A DNA stretch of 64,000 bases from S015-6 sp964384945 (GCA_964384945.1 CAYLMK010000001.1:124001-188000); one strand, 5' to 3'. Numbered from the stretch's first letter, positions 25,482 to 34,294 are shown. Notes: generated by a model not told the origin, from the sequence alone. Program-made: numbers and translations.

Positions 25482-27590
25482 CTAAAGCAGCGGAGCGATC
25501 ACCAGGGAGACAACGGACATCAGCTTGATCAGGATGTTCATCGCGGGCCCGGAGGTATCCTTGAAAGGATCGCCCACGGTGTCGCCGATCACCGCCGCTT
25601 TGTGATTGGCGCTGCCCTTGCCTCCCAGGTTTCCCTTCTCGATGTACTTCTTCGCGTTGTCCCATGCGCCGCCGCCGTTGGCCATCATGAGCGCCAGGAG
25701 CACGCCCGAGGCCGTCGCGCCCGCCAGGGCGCCTGCCAACGCCACAGGTCCCATCCAGAAGCCGACAACCGGCGGCGTGATGACGGCGACCAGGCCGGGC
25801 ACGATCATCCTCTTGAGAGCGCCCTTGGTCGCAATATCCACGCACCGGGCCGGATCCGGCTTCCCGGTGCCCTCCAGCAGCCCTGGAATCTCCTTGAACT
25901 GCCGGCGGATCTCGTTGACCATGTCAAAGGCCGCGGAGCCCACGGCCAGCATCGTCCGGCTGGCGATAAGGAAGGGGATGAAGGCGCCGATGAACAGTCC
26001 GATCACCGCCTGCGGGCTGGTCAGGTTGACCACGAGCACTTCGAGAAAATCGGTCGCCGGGTCGTCCACATTGACCGCCTGCGTATAGGCGGAAAACAGG
26101 GCGAGCGCCGTCAAGGCAGCGCTCCCGATCGCAAAGCCCTTGCCGATCGCGGCCGTCGTGTTCCCCAAAGCATCGAGCCCGTCCGTGATCTGCCGGGTCT
26201 CGGGGCCCAACTCGGCCATCTCCGAGATGCCGCCCGCGTTGTCCGCGATCGGCCCGTAGGAATCCACGCTCATCGTGATGCCCACGGTGGCCAGCATGCC
26301 CACGGCAGCGATCCCGATCCCGTAAAGCCCCGCATAGTGGTTGGAGATGAAGATGGCCAGACAGATGAAGATCACGGGCGCCACCACGCTTTCCATGCCC
26401 ACGGCCAGTCCCTGAATGATCACCGTGGCGGGGCCGGTCTCCGAGGCCTTTGCGATGTCCCGCACGGGCTTCCCGGCGGTGTAGTACTCCGTGATCAGCC
26501 CGATCACCACGCCGGCCAAACAGCCGAGCGTCACGGCCAGCCAGACGTTCGCCCGGCCCGCGAGGTCCGCCATGCCAGCCGCAGCGGCCCCTTCGCGCAA
26601 CAGGCCGTTCACCCCGAACAGCCAGATCCAGATACCGGAGCCCACGATGAAGAGCCCCGCCGCGATGAACATGGAGTACCGCAGCGCGGCAGCCGGGCTG
26701 TACTTCTTCAGCCAGTCGATGCTCCGGATCCCAACGAACGAACTGAGCAACCCGATGGCCACCATGAAGATGGGAAGGCTCATGAAATAGAAGGCGTTCT
26801 CCCCCACCGTGGCCGTCCAGGTCGCGCCGATCGCGATCGTAGCGACGACCGAGCCCACGTAGGACTCGAAGATGTCGGCGCCCATTCCAGCGGTGTCCCC
26901 GACACAGTCCCCCACGTTGTCCGCGATCACGCCCGGGTTTCTGGGGTCATCCTCCGGGATCCCGGCCTCCACCTTGCCCACCAGGTCCGCGCCCACGTCG
27001 GCCGCCTTGGTGTAGATCCCGCCCCCGACACGGGCAAAGAGCGCGATCGAGCTCGCGCCCATGGCGAATCCATTGATATCCTGCGTCTGGAAAAACCCGA
27101 ACCAGCGGGAAAACAGGTAAAGAATCGTCACCCCCAGCATCCCCAGGCTGGCCACCGTCAGGCCCATCACGGCCCCACCGTTAAAGGCCACCTCCAGGGC
27201 GCTGCCCTGCCCCTCCTGGTTGGCCATCCAGGAGGTCCGCACGTTGGCCTTGGTCGCAGCCTGCATGCCCACAAAGCCGGCCGTCATGGAGCAGCCCGCG
27301 CCCAGCAGGAAGCACACTGCGGTCAGAAAGGAGATCTTCCACGCCAGGAGCAGGAACACGATCGCGATGAAGGCGCAAAGGTAGGTATACTCCGTCTTCA
27401 GGAAGGCCATGGCGCCCGTGTGGATCAGCTCCGCGATCTCCCGCATCTTGTCCGTGCCCGAATCCTTCGCCTCGATATCGCCGAAAATCTTGCGCGCCGC
27501 ACCGATGCCGACAACTCCCACGGCCAACACCCCCAGCAGCCCGACCCCGTACATGCCCCAGGTTCGAAAGACCTCTACAATCGTCTCCAT
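25482..27590 (-). CDS. hppA: membrane-bound ion-translocating pyrophosphatase
   Basis: This 702-residue integral membrane pyrophosphatase couples PPi hydrolysis to H+ or Na+ pumping. The catalytic loop is seen as ADNVGDCVGDTAGMGADIFE. The motif GNTTAAIGKG carries Ala at the position where K+-independent enzymes have Lys, so this is most likely the K+-dependent class. Around 15-16 membrane helices are expected and hydrophobic stretches run throughout. RBS GGAGG precedes the ATG. The gene has a strong terminator. Whether it pumps H+ or Na+ cannot be decided by eye. Such enzymes save energy in anaerobes by recovering PPi. Confidence 0.96.
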   Translation of the reverse strand: METIVEVFRTWGMYGVGLLGVLAVGVVGIGAARKIFGDIEAKDSGTDKMREIAELIHTGAMAFLKTEYTYLCAFIAIVFLLLAWKISFLTAVCFLLGAGCSMTAGFVGMQAATKANVRTSWMANQEGQGSALEVAFNGGAVMGLTVASLGMLGVTILYLFSRWFGFFQTQDINGFAMGASSIALFARVGGGIYTKAADVGADLVGKVEAGIPEDDPRNPGVIADNVGDCVGDTAGMGADIFESYVGSVVATIAIGATWTATVGENAFYFMSLPIFMVAIGLLSSFVGIRSIDWLKKYSPAAALRYSMFIAAGLFIVGSGIWIWLFGVNGLLREGAAAAGMADLAGRANVWLAVTLGCLAGVVIGLITEYYTAGKPVRDIAKASETGPATVIIQGLAVGMESVVAPVIFICLAIFISNHYAGLYGIGIAAVGMLATVGITMSVDSYGPIADNAGGISEMAELGPETRQITDGLDALGNTTAAIGKGFAIGSAALTALALFSAYTQAVNVDDPATDFLEVLVVNLTSPQAVIGLFIGAFIPFLIASRTMLAVGSAAFDMVNEIRRQFKEIPGLLEGTGKPDPARCVDIATKGALKRMIVPGLVAVITPPVVGFWMGPVALAGALAGATASGVLLALMMANGGGAWDNAKKYIEKGNLGGKGSANHKAAVIGDTVGDPFKDTSGPAMNILIKLMSVVSLVIAPLL

Positions 27591-27667
27591 TCAACCGTCC
27601 TCCTTTTTTCGCTGGTTGCCCCGTCTTGTTCGCTTCCGTTTCCACAGCAGACAGCGTGTTCCTTGAT

Positions 27668-28261
27668 CTATGCTCCCGGATCCGCTCCTTTTCCCTCGCT
27701 CCGGATCCGAGTATTGAAACGGTTCATGGCCCGATCGATGCCTTCCTCCAGAACACACTCCAGAGCCTCGGCTCCTCGTTCGAGGAAAAGCGGAAGCCTT
27801 GCTTCCTGTTCGTCCGGGAACCTCCCCAGCACGTAATCCTCAGGCTGTTCTCCGGCCCTGGGTCGGCCAATCCCCAGTTTGACGCGCAGGAAACGATCGG
27901 AACCGAGTTCGCAAAGGATGGATTCGATGCCCCTGTGTCCGCCCGACCCTCCGCCTCTCTTGAGCTTCATCGTCTCGAACGGAAGGTCCATGTCGTCGTG
28001 GACCACGATAAGCGATTCCGTCGGCACGCCCGACGCATCCAGGATCTCGCGGATTACCTCCCCGCTTCGGTTCATGTAGGTCTGCGGCTTGACGAGAAGG
28101 ATCCTCGTGTCGCCCACGAGGTGCGACCCGACCGTCGCAAACCCTTTTTGTTCCTTCCACGCGCTCTTCTGCCTGCATGCGAATCGATCCAGCACCAGGA
28201 ATCCGATATTGTGGCGGGTCTTCGCGTAGCGCCGCCCCGGATTCCCGAGGCCGGCCATCAA
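27668..28261 (-). CDS. pth: peptidyl-tRNA hydrolase
   Basis: This 197-residue Pth releases peptides from drop-off tRNAs. It shows GLGNPGRRYAKTRHNIGF with the catalytic histidine, LVKPQTYMNRSGE, VVHDDMDLPFE with the catalytic Asp, and GGSGGHRGIESI. The N-terminus is short (MMAGLGNPG); an in-frame TTG one codon earlier (LMMAGLGNPG) is an alternative. It is 11 bases downstream of rplY, so the two form an operon, a common pairing. Confidence 0.95.
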   Translation of the reverse strand: MMAGLGNPGRRYAKTRHNIGFLVLDRFACRQKSAWKEQKGFATVGSHLVGDTRILLVKPQTYMNRSGEVIREILDASGVPTESLIVVHDDMDLPFETMKLKRGGGSGGHRGIESILCELGSDRFLRVKLGIGRPRAGEQPEDYVLGRFPDEQEARLPLFLERGAEALECVLEEGIDRAMNRFNTRIRSEGKGADPGA

Positions 28262-28272
28262 CCACAGACGGC

Positions 28273-28932
28273 TCAGCTCTCTTCTTCCTTCTCTTTCTCC
28301 TGGGCCTTGCCCGGTTCGCCCGGCTCCTCCTCACCCGGTGCAACCTCCGCCGCTTTCGGTTCCTCCACAGGCGCCGAAATGACAACGACCGGCTCCTTGG
28401 CATCGGTGAGAATCCGCACCCCTTCGGGCACCTTCAGTTGTTCCACGTGGATCGAATCGCCCATCTTCAACGCCCCGATCTCCGCCTCCAGGTATTCGGG
28501 GATGTCGCCGGGCAGGCACTCCAGTTCGACCGACCGTCTCAATTGTTGAACCATGCCGCCGTCCCGGAGCGCCTCCGTGGGCTCACCGACCAGTCGGAGG
28601 GGCACCTCGACCGTGATGACCTGATCCATCAGGACCCCGAGGAAATCCGCATGCACCATCCGGTTGAGCGGGTCCCTCTGGACTTCCTTGAGGATGACGG
28701 TCTGCTCGGCTGCGGGGGATTCCCCGTCCCGGATCTTGAGCTGAATGAGTACGTTCTGTCCGGCCGCGGCGTGCAGAATCCGTTCCAGTTCCGTCTTATG
28801 CAAGCTCAGGGGAATCGGATCAAGGCCCTTTCGATAGCACACAGCCGGGACGAAGCCTCTGGCCCGCAGCTTCCGGGCCACACCCTTCCCGGTTTCCCGC
28901 CTTCTTCTGACTTCCAGTTCCTGCTGTTCCAT
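28273..28932 (-). CDS. rplY: 50S ribosomal protein L25/general stress protein Ctc
   Basis: This 219-residue CTC-type bL25 binds 5S rRNA. The N-terminal L25 domain is seen in RRETGKGVARKLRARGFVPAV and the TL5-type C-terminal beta domain in LECLPGDIPEYLEAEIGALKMGD. The final residues form an acidic, Glu-rich tail (EEPGEPGKAQEKEKEEES). It lies 57 bases downstream of prs in the conserved order prs-rplY-pth. No separate promoter was noticed. Confidence 0.95.
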   Translation of the reverse strand: MEQQELEVRRRRETGKGVARKLRARGFVPAVCYRKGLDPIPLSLHKTELERILHAAAGQNVLIQLKIRDGESPAAEQTVILKEVQRDPLNRMVHADFLGVLMDQVITVEVPLRLVGEPTEALRDGGMVQQLRRSVELECLPGDIPEYLEAEIGALKMGDSIHVEQLKVPEGVRILTDAKEPVVVISAPVEEPKAAEVAPGEEEPGEPGKAQEKEKEEES

Positions 28933-28989
28933 TCCGGGGAACTCCTTCCCGTTTTCGGCACAGGGCGCACTCGGGCCCGGTGACGCCGA

Positions 28990-29928
28990 TCATATAAAAA
29001 GGCCGCTTACCGACTCACTGAAATAGGTCCGCTTGATCGCTTCGGCGAGCAGTCTGGCGATCGAGAAGACCCGTATCTTTTCGCACGCCCTCGCCTCGTC
29101 GCTCAGGGGAATCGAATTCGTGACGATCAGCTCCTTCAGGGGCGAGTTCTGCAGTCGCTGCAGCGCAGGGCCCGACAAAACCGGATGCGTACAGCAGGCA
29201 TACACCTCCCTCGCCCCGGCCTGGTGCAGTGCCTCGGCTCCCTGCACCAGCGTTCCCGCCGTGTCGACGATGTCGTCCACGACCACGGCCCGGCATCCCT
29301 GCACGTTGCCGATGATGTTCATGCTTCGGGAGACATTCGGGGCGTCCCGCCGTTTGTCGATGATCGCCATCGGCCGGTCGAGCCGCTTCGCAAAAGCCAG
29401 CGTCCGTTCCACCCCTCCCGCGTCGGGCGCTACAAGAACGACGTTGTCGGAGAGATTGTCCCGGATGTAAGGGAGCAGAACGGGCGTGGCGAACAGGTTG
29501 TCCACCGGGATATCGAAAAAGCCCTGAATCTGTCCTGCGTGAAGGTCCAGGCACAGGATTCGCGTGGCCCCGGCCACGGTAAGAAGATCCGCGATCAGCT
29601 TGGCGGAGATCGGGGCGCGGGGCGCCGCCTTCCGGTCCTGCCGTGCGTACCCGTAATAGGGCACGACCACCGCGATGGTCTTGGCGGATGCGCGCTTGAG
29701 CGCATCGATCATGATCAGCAGTTCCATCAGGTTGGTGTCGCTGGGTCGACAGATCGACTGGAGCACAAAAACGTCCAGCCCGCGCACGTTCTCCTGGATG
29801 ACGACGGAGGTCTCTCCATCGCTGAATTGTTTTACCTCCGCGCTGCCCGGCTTGATGCCGAGTTCGTCGCAGATTTCGCGGAAAAGACTGCGGTTCGAGT
29901 TCCCCGAAAAAATACGCAGCTTCTTCAT
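28990..29928 (-). CDS. prs: ribose-phosphate pyrophosphokinase
   Basis: This 312-residue PRPP synthase makes phosphoribosyl pyrophosphate for nucleotide, histidine and tryptophan synthesis. It begins MKKLRIFSGNSNRSL. Landmarks are SICRPSDTNLMELLIMIDA, YYGYARQDRKAAPRAPISAK, DLHAGQIQGFFDIPVDNL and the PRPP loop VVVDDIVDTAGTL. I chose the ATG at 29928 because it gives the normal N-terminus; the frame stays open upstream to 30051 but that part is unrelated. It lies about 170 bases downstream of tRNA-Gln and may be read from the same promoter. Confidence 0.96.
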   Translation of the reverse strand: MKKLRIFSGNSNRSLFREICDELGIKPGSAEVKQFSDGETSVVIQENVRGLDVFVLQSICRPSDTNLMELLIMIDALKRASAKTIAVVVPYYGYARQDRKAAPRAPISAKLIADLLTVAGATRILCLDLHAGQIQGFFDIPVDNLFATPVLLPYIRDNLSDNVVLVAPDAGGVERTLAFAKRLDRPMAIIDKRRDAPNVSRSMNIIGNVQGCRAVVVDDIVDTAGTLVQGAEALHQAGAREVYACCTHPVLSGPALQRLQNSPLKELIVTNSIPLSDEARACEKIRVFSIARLLAEAIKRTYFSESVSGLFI

Positions 29929-30095
29929 GCGGTTCGATCTCGTATACTGGGTGTAGACCGGCGGGATTCGCGAAAGCGCAAGCCTACCAGAGAGGCAACA
30001 AAAAGTAAAGAGCCCGAGCGCCCGAGACCGCCCAACTGCGTTCCCTGCCACCGGCGCCGGTCACGCGCCCGGGTGCTTTCCGGCAAGGGGGCGAG

Positions 30096-30170
30096 TGGCT
30101 GGGGTGGGAGGATTCGAACCTCCGAATGCAGGAGCCAAAGTCCTGTGACTTACCGCTTGTCGACACCCCA
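30096..30170 (-). tRNA. tRNA-Gln (anticodon TTG)
   Basis: This is a complete 75-base cloverleaf on the minus strand. The acceptor TGGGGTG pairs with CACCCCA, the D arm is GAC-AAGCGGTAA-GTC, and the anticodon arm CAGGA-CTTTGGC-TCCTG gives TTG. The T arm is GGAGG-TTCGAAT-CCTCC. The discriminator is G and the CCA end is encoded. The weak U1-A72 pair is typical of glutamine tRNAs. Confidence 0.97.
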
Positions 30171-30206
30171 AGAGCGGGCCCAACCGGGTTCTTCTCGTAT
30201 CGGGTT

Positions 30207-30234
30207 ATTATAATGCTCGGGCTGGAAAAGGCAA
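30207..30234 (-). promoter_or_regulatory. promoter of tRNA-Gln (and possibly prs-rplY-pth)
   Basis: Reading leftward, TTGCCT (30229-30234) and a perfect TATAAT (30207-30212) are 16 bases apart, 36 bases before the tRNA 5' end. Confidence 0.65.
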
Positions 30235-30256
30235 AAACCGCCAAAAGGCGTCCGGG

Positions 30257-30544
30257 CTAGGTCTCGGTGCCTGTGGGCGATTCGCGCAACCGATCCAATT
30301 CCTTTCGGTATTCGTCGAGCACGCGCTCTTCGATCATCCTGCGCGTGGAGTTGTTCAAGGGATGAGCGGTGTCCTTGAAGGTGCCGTCTTTTCGTTTCTT
30401 GCTCGGCATGGCCACGAAGAGCCCCGTATTGCCGTGAATGATCTTCAGATCCCTGACGATAAAACAGTCATCGAAAATGATGGTAGCATAGCCCTTCAAA
30501 CGCTCCTCGCTCACGGGGAATACTCTGACCTCGGTGATCTTCAT
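30257..30544 (-). CDS. spoVG: SpoVG family RNA-binding regulator
   Basis: This 95-residue SpoVG protein has KITEVRVFPVSEERLKGYAT, FDDCFIVRDLKIIHGN and FVAMPSKKRKDGTFKDTAHPLN, all diagnostic. SpoVG proteins bind RNA or DNA and act as global post-transcriptional regulators; the sporulation name is historical. I prefer the ATG at 30544 with AGGGAG eight bases upstream; an in-frame GTG at 30553 overlaps that site. A strong promoter lies at 30807-30835, leaving an unusually long leader of about 255 bases. Presence next to tRNA-Gln and prs is characteristic of Desulfobacterota. Confidence 0.96.
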   Translation of the reverse strand: MKITEVRVFPVSEERLKGYATIIFDDCFIVRDLKIIHGNTGLFVAMPSKKRKDGTFKDTAHPLNNSTRRMIEERVLDEYRKELDRLRESPTGTET

Positions 30545-30806
30545 GATGTTCACTCCCTTGCCCGGCTTCCTGCCTGCGAGCCCTCCGTGGTTTGGCGCAT
30601 CTACAAAGCCGTTTTCCCGCCCCCTGGGCCAAGCCGACGGAAGGTCCCCCGAGGAGGGCCCGTCCCTCCCGCGACATCCGTCAGACGTTGCGGCCCCGAC
30701 CCTTCTATCCTATGGGAACACCGCAGGGCTGCGGTTTTCGTCCCTGCCGGGGAAACGCATCCACGATAAGGGCTAATAGATAAATTACTTTTTTAACTTT
30801 GCGCAA
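30545..30806 (-). promoter_or_regulatory. long 5' leader of spoVG
   Basis: About 255 transcribed but non-coding bases lie between the promoter and the spoVG start. Several G/C-rich hairpins can be drawn, for example GGAGGG / CCCTCC flanking a short loop near the middle and a CAGGG / CCCTG pair in the 5' half. I could not match it to a known riboswitch class. It may be an RNA regulatory element, an autoregulatory site for SpoVG, or simply untranslated sequence. Confidence 0.4.
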
Positions 30807-30835
30807 AGCATAGGATCTTTCATCGGAATTGTCAA
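30807..30835 (-). promoter_or_regulatory. strong promoter of spoVG
   Basis: Reading leftward, a perfect TTGACA (30830-30835) and TATGCT (30807-30812) are 17 bases apart, within an A/T-rich island. Confidence 0.75.
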
Positions 30836-30973
30836 CAAAAAATTCGCCGTCAAACCGTCCGAGCCCTTCCAGGAGGCCACGACAGGGCGCCGGGGTCCCC
30901 CGCGTTCCGAAGGGACCGAAGGATGGGCCCGCAGGTCCGGGCCTCCCGGCCGCCGTCACACAGACCCCTCACC

Positions 30974-31002
30974 TTGCATTCCGGGGTCGGTATCCATATC
31001 AT
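30974..31002 (+). promoter_or_regulatory. promoter of the murG-HEAT/mraY-like operon
   Basis: TTGCAT (30974-30979) and TATCAT (30997-31002) are 17 bases apart. Transcription would start near 31009, about 50 bases before the murG-like start codon, which supports the ATG at 31060. Confidence 0.55.
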
Positions 31003-31059
31003 AGTGCTTCGCGCGGCCGGCTAAAACATCTTTTCCAATCCTTTGATTACGGACCGACC

Positions 31060-33171
31060 ATGGACACGCGTTCTCCTGCGGAACCCCTGCGCTACCTGAT
31101 CACGGGCGGAGGAACCGCCGGCCACGTCTACCCCGGGCTTGCACTGGCGGAAGGCATTCGGCGCCATGAGCCGGATGCCGAGTTTCTGTTCGTGGGGGCT
31201 CGAAGGGGCGCCGAAGAAAGGATCGTACCCGCACAAGGACATGCGCTCCAGACACTTGCGGTCAGGGGGATCCCGACCACGACGGGTCCCTTCCTGTGGT
31301 TGCAGACCATCTGGCGCCTCGGCGTATCCCTGCTGCAGGCAATCCGGCTGATCCTGCGGTTCAGGCCCCATGCAATCATCGGAACGGGCGGGTATGCGAG
31401 TGCGCCGGTGCTCCTGGCGGCCGTTGTCCTGCGAAGCGTCCGGCTTTGGAAGGGGGTTCTGAGCCTGCATGAGGCGAACATCATCCCGGGCAGGTTCAAC
31501 CGGTGGATGTCGGGGTGGGCGGACTTCACGGGCACGAGTTTCCCGGAGACCCTCCGGTTCTTCTCGAAGAAGAATTCTTTCTGGACGGGCTACCCCCTGC
31601 GAAACGATCTGGAGGCGTCCTCGAAACGCAGAGGGCGGGACCGTGAGGAGCCCAAGAGGCGCCTGGGGATTCCCCCGGCGGGCGAGGTTCTTCTCGTTTT
31701 CGGGGGAAGCTCGGGGGCCCGGACCATCAACCGTGCCGTGTTCGAGGCGCTCCCAAGGCTCCTGCAGCGCGAGGGGCTCACCGTCTTTCACGCCACCGGA
31801 CACCCGCAGGCGGCATACGACCCGGGGGCGGAATTCCGCGAACTGCTGCCCGGACTGCCGGTCGACGCGAATGTCGTGCAGTCGCGGTATCGCCGGGAGG
31901 AGTATCTGCATCATATCGAAGGCTATTACGAAGCGGCCGACATCGTGGTCTGCCGATCCGGTGCGGGCGCGATCTGGGAACTCGCCGCCTACGGCACGCC
32001 GTCGGTTCTCATACCGAAATCAAACCTGCCGGGGGACCATCAGGTCAAGAACGCCTACTTCCTCGCACGCCGGGGACAGGCGCGCATTCTTTTCGAGAAA
32101 CGACCCGTTCCGCCGGAGCCGGCGGGCTCGGAATCGGTCGATCCGGATGCCTTTGCGGACGCCGTTCTGTCGATGCTCGACCGAAAAGGCGGCCCCGAGG
32201 ATCGCAAGAAGGGCACGCCGGCGCAATCGGAGATCCCTTCCGGGAAGGATCTCTTCTACGCTCTTATCCGGCGTTTCCGGGAACGGGGGCGGGCCGAGCC
32301 GCCGATCCCGCAGGCAACGGCGGGCCCCGGATGGCGCGAGGAAAAGCCCGGCAGCACCGCGGCCCGCACCGGGATCGAGTGGATCGGCGCCGAGGCGCTT
32401 CTCACCCGTCTGGAGGACGACCGGAAACATAAGCGAGAGCTGCCTGAGGAGGAAAGGGCATATCTGAAATACAAGACCGATCAACTGCTCGCCTCGCCCC
32501 GCTGGCAGGACAGAAACGCGGGGGTCAAGCTCGTCGGAGTCATCGGCTACCGGGAGAGACTCCCCACGTTGCTCTACATGGTCACGGACCGCACCCCGGC
32601 GGCCTGGCACCGGAGGCTGCTGGGCGGGGACTTTGAACAGGTGGGATTCATACGACGCAATGCACTGCAGGCCGTATGGCGGCTTCGCACGTGCGGTCCC
32701 GCCGTCAGGGAGGCCCTGCGAATCGCCCTGCGGGACCCTTATTACGAGGTGCGGTCCTGGGCGGCCCGCGCGATCGAAAGGCTTTCCCCGGAGATCGGGG
32801 AGGACGAGGAGATGGTTCGCCTGCTGCGAAGGAACCTGAAGGACCGCTGGTTCGAGGTGGTCGTATCCTCGCTGAGGGCCCTGGCCATGATCACGAAGGA
32901 TCCGAACATCCTCTCCGACCTGATCCCCCTTCTCAGCCACAAGAACTGGAAGGTGCAGCAGGCGACGGTCCGCTGCCTGACGAGGCTCATGCAGGCCGAT
33001 GTCATCCGTCTGTCGAAAGAGGCGGAGGAATGGGTCAACAAGATCCCGATGAAGGGGCTGGACTTCTTCCCAAGCTTCCCGCTCAAGCAGACCTGGGAAG
33101 ACTTCCAGCGTGTGCTCTCCGAGAAGGCGGCATGCGAGAGGCCGCCGGAAACGAACAAGGGGGCCTGCTGA
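31060..33171 (+). CDS. murG: MurG-like glycosyltransferase fused to HEAT repeats
   Basis: This is a 703-residue protein, about twice the usual MurG length. Residues 8-370 are MurG-like: the N-terminal loop GGGTAGHVYPGLALA, IGTGGYASAPVLL, LHEANIIPGRFNRW, FGGSSGARTIN, and the sugar-nucleotide site VVCRSGAGAIWELAAYGTPSVLIP with GDHQVKNA. A polar linker follows. Residues about 465-680 are helical repeats of HEAT/ARM type (LRIALRDPYYEVRSWAARAI, LIPLLSHKNWKVQQATVRCL). MurG adds GlcNAc to lipid I on the inner membrane. The HEAT part may bind a partner. The mraY-like gene starts one base after its stop, so the two steps are coupled. Canonical or paralogous role is undecided. Confidence 0.85.
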   Translation: MDTRSPAEPLRYLITGGGTAGHVYPGLALAEGIRRHEPDAEFLFVGARRGAEERIVPAQGHALQTLAVRGIPTTTGPFLWLQTIWRLGVSLLQAIRLILRFRPHAIIGTGGYASAPVLLAAVVLRSVRLWKGVLSLHEANIIPGRFNRWMSGWADFTGTSFPETLRFFSKKNSFWTGYPLRNDLEASSKRRGRDREEPKRRLGIPPAGEVLLVFGGSSGARTINRAVFEALPRLLQREGLTVFHATGHPQAAYDPGAEFRELLPGLPVDANVVQSRYRREEYLHHIEGYYEAADIVVCRSGAGAIWELAAYGTPSVLIPKSNLPGDHQVKNAYFLARRGQARILFEKRPVPPEPAGSESVDPDAFADAVLSMLDRKGGPEDRKKGTPAQSEIPSGKDLFYALIRRFRERGRAEPPIPQATAGPGWREEKPGSTAARTGIEWIGAEALLTRLEDDRKHKRELPEEERAYLKYKTDQLLASPRWQDRNAGVKLVGVIGYRERLPTLLYMVTDRTPAAWHRRLLGGDFEQVGFIRRNALQAVWRLRTCGPAVREALRIALRDPYYEVRSWAARAIERLSPEIGEDEEMVRLLRRNLKDRWFEVVVSSLRALAMITKDPNILSDLIPLLSHKNWKVQQATVRCLTRLMQADVIRLSKEAEEWVNKIPMKGLDFFPSFPLKQTWEDFQRVLSEKAACERPPETNKGAC

Positions 33172-33172
33172 C

Positions 33173-34285
33173 ATGTTCCAAGCGCTTTACGGCTGGTTCT
33201 ACGACCCGGAGGGACCGTTCTCGTTCATCCGGCTCTTTTATTACATCAGCAGCCGGACCGTCTTTGCGATCATCACCTCCTTCGTCTTCACGCTTCTGGC
33301 GGGAAGGCCGTTGATCCGGGCCCTGTACCGGATGGGGATGCGGGACACGCAACGGGCAGAGATGGTGGAAGCGCGGGAACACAAGAAGGGGGGGACGCCC
33401 ACCATGGGAGGCGTCATCCTCTTCTCGGCCACCATGCTCTCCGCTCTCTTGTGGTGCGACCTGACGAATCGATTCATCCTCTTTCTTCTGGCTGCCTCCG
33501 TGTGGTTCTTCGCGCTCGGATTCTGGGACGATATGCGTAAGATCAGGCACCGGGACAGCAACAAGGGCCTTTCCCGAAGAATGAAGTACGCCGGACAGAT
33601 CTCCTTCGGCCTGCTCCTGAGCCTGTTCTTTCTCCATCCGTCGACCTCCCCGGTGCCCGCTACGGTGGTCTCGAAGTTCTATATTCCTTATTACAAGTAC
33701 CCCCTTGCGGATCTCTCCTGGGGATACACGATCGTGATCGTGCTCTTCGTCGTCTACGCAGCGAACGCGATCAACTTCGCAGACGGAATGGACGGGCTCG
33801 CCATCGTCCCTTCCGCGTACGCCATCGGCGTCTATGGAGTTTTCGCGTACATGCTGGGTAACGCAAAGTACAGCCAGTATCTCATGTTCGATTATCTGCC
33901 CGGCTGCGGCGAGGTGAGCATCCTGTGCGCCGCCCTGCTCGGTGCCTGTGCCGGATTTCTTTGGTACAACAGCTATCCCGCTGAGATCTTCATGGGCGAC
34001 ACCGGATCCATGTTCCTGGGGGGTGTCCTGGGAACGATGGTCGTGCTCCTGAAACAGGAGGTTCTTTTTCTCATCGTGGGCGGCATCTTCCTCGCCGAGA
34101 TTCTCTCCGTTGCGCTCCAGGACTGGATCGGCATCCAGCGAACCGGACGGCGATTCTTGTATCGGGCGCCCCTGCACCACACGTTTCAGTACCAAGGGCT
34201 GGCCGAAACCAAGATCACGGTGCGTTTCTGGATCGTCTCCGGCGTACTCGCGCTGTTGGCGCTTGGGTCGTTGAAGATCCGTTGA
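33173..34285 (+). CDS. mraY: MraY-like phospho-MurNAc-pentapeptide transferase
   Basis: This 370-residue integral membrane protein of the MraY family has around ten hydrophobic helices. Motifs are HKKGGTPTMGGV, the aspartates in GFWDDMRK, NAINFADGMDGLA, YNSYPAEIFMGDTGSM, and APLHHTFQYQGLAETKITVRFW. The last normally reads HHH; here the third His is Thr. MraY transfers phospho-MurNAc-pentapeptide to undecaprenyl phosphate to make lipid I. The form with the insertion before FMGDTGS looks more like Bacteroidota MraY than the usual proteobacterial one, from memory. It follows the MurG-HEAT gene by one base and is not in a dcw cluster. It could be the only MraY or a paralogue. Confidence 0.88.
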   Translation: MFQALYGWFYDPEGPFSFIRLFYYISSRTVFAIITSFVFTLLAGRPLIRALYRMGMRDTQRAEMVEAREHKKGGTPTMGGVILFSATMLSALLWCDLTNRFILFLLAASVWFFALGFWDDMRKIRHRDSNKGLSRRMKYAGQISFGLLLSLFFLHPSTSPVPATVVSKFYIPYYKYPLADLSWGYTIVIVLFVVYAANAINFADGMDGLAIVPSAYAIGVYGVFAYMLGNAKYSQYLMFDYLPGCGEVSILCAALLGACAGFLWYNSYPAEIFMGDTGSMFLGGVLGTMVVLLKQEVLFLIVGGIFLAEILSVALQDWIGIQRTGRRFLYRAPLHHTFQYQGLAETKITVRFWIVSGVLALLALGSLKIR

Positions 34286-34294
34286 GCGACCCGG

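Noticed and set aside
25602..27836. Long rightward open frame opposite hppA (over 700 codons)
   Set aside because: It is rich in His, Gln, Arg and Pro, lacks a ribosome binding site and any motif, and lies wholly opposite an unmistakable pyrophosphatase. It is a by-product of GC-rich codon use.
30545..30806. Known riboswitch or small RNA in the spoVG leader
   Set aside because: I tried to match c-di-GMP, ZTP and cobalamin-type conserved cores and found none; it is reported only as an unexplained leader.
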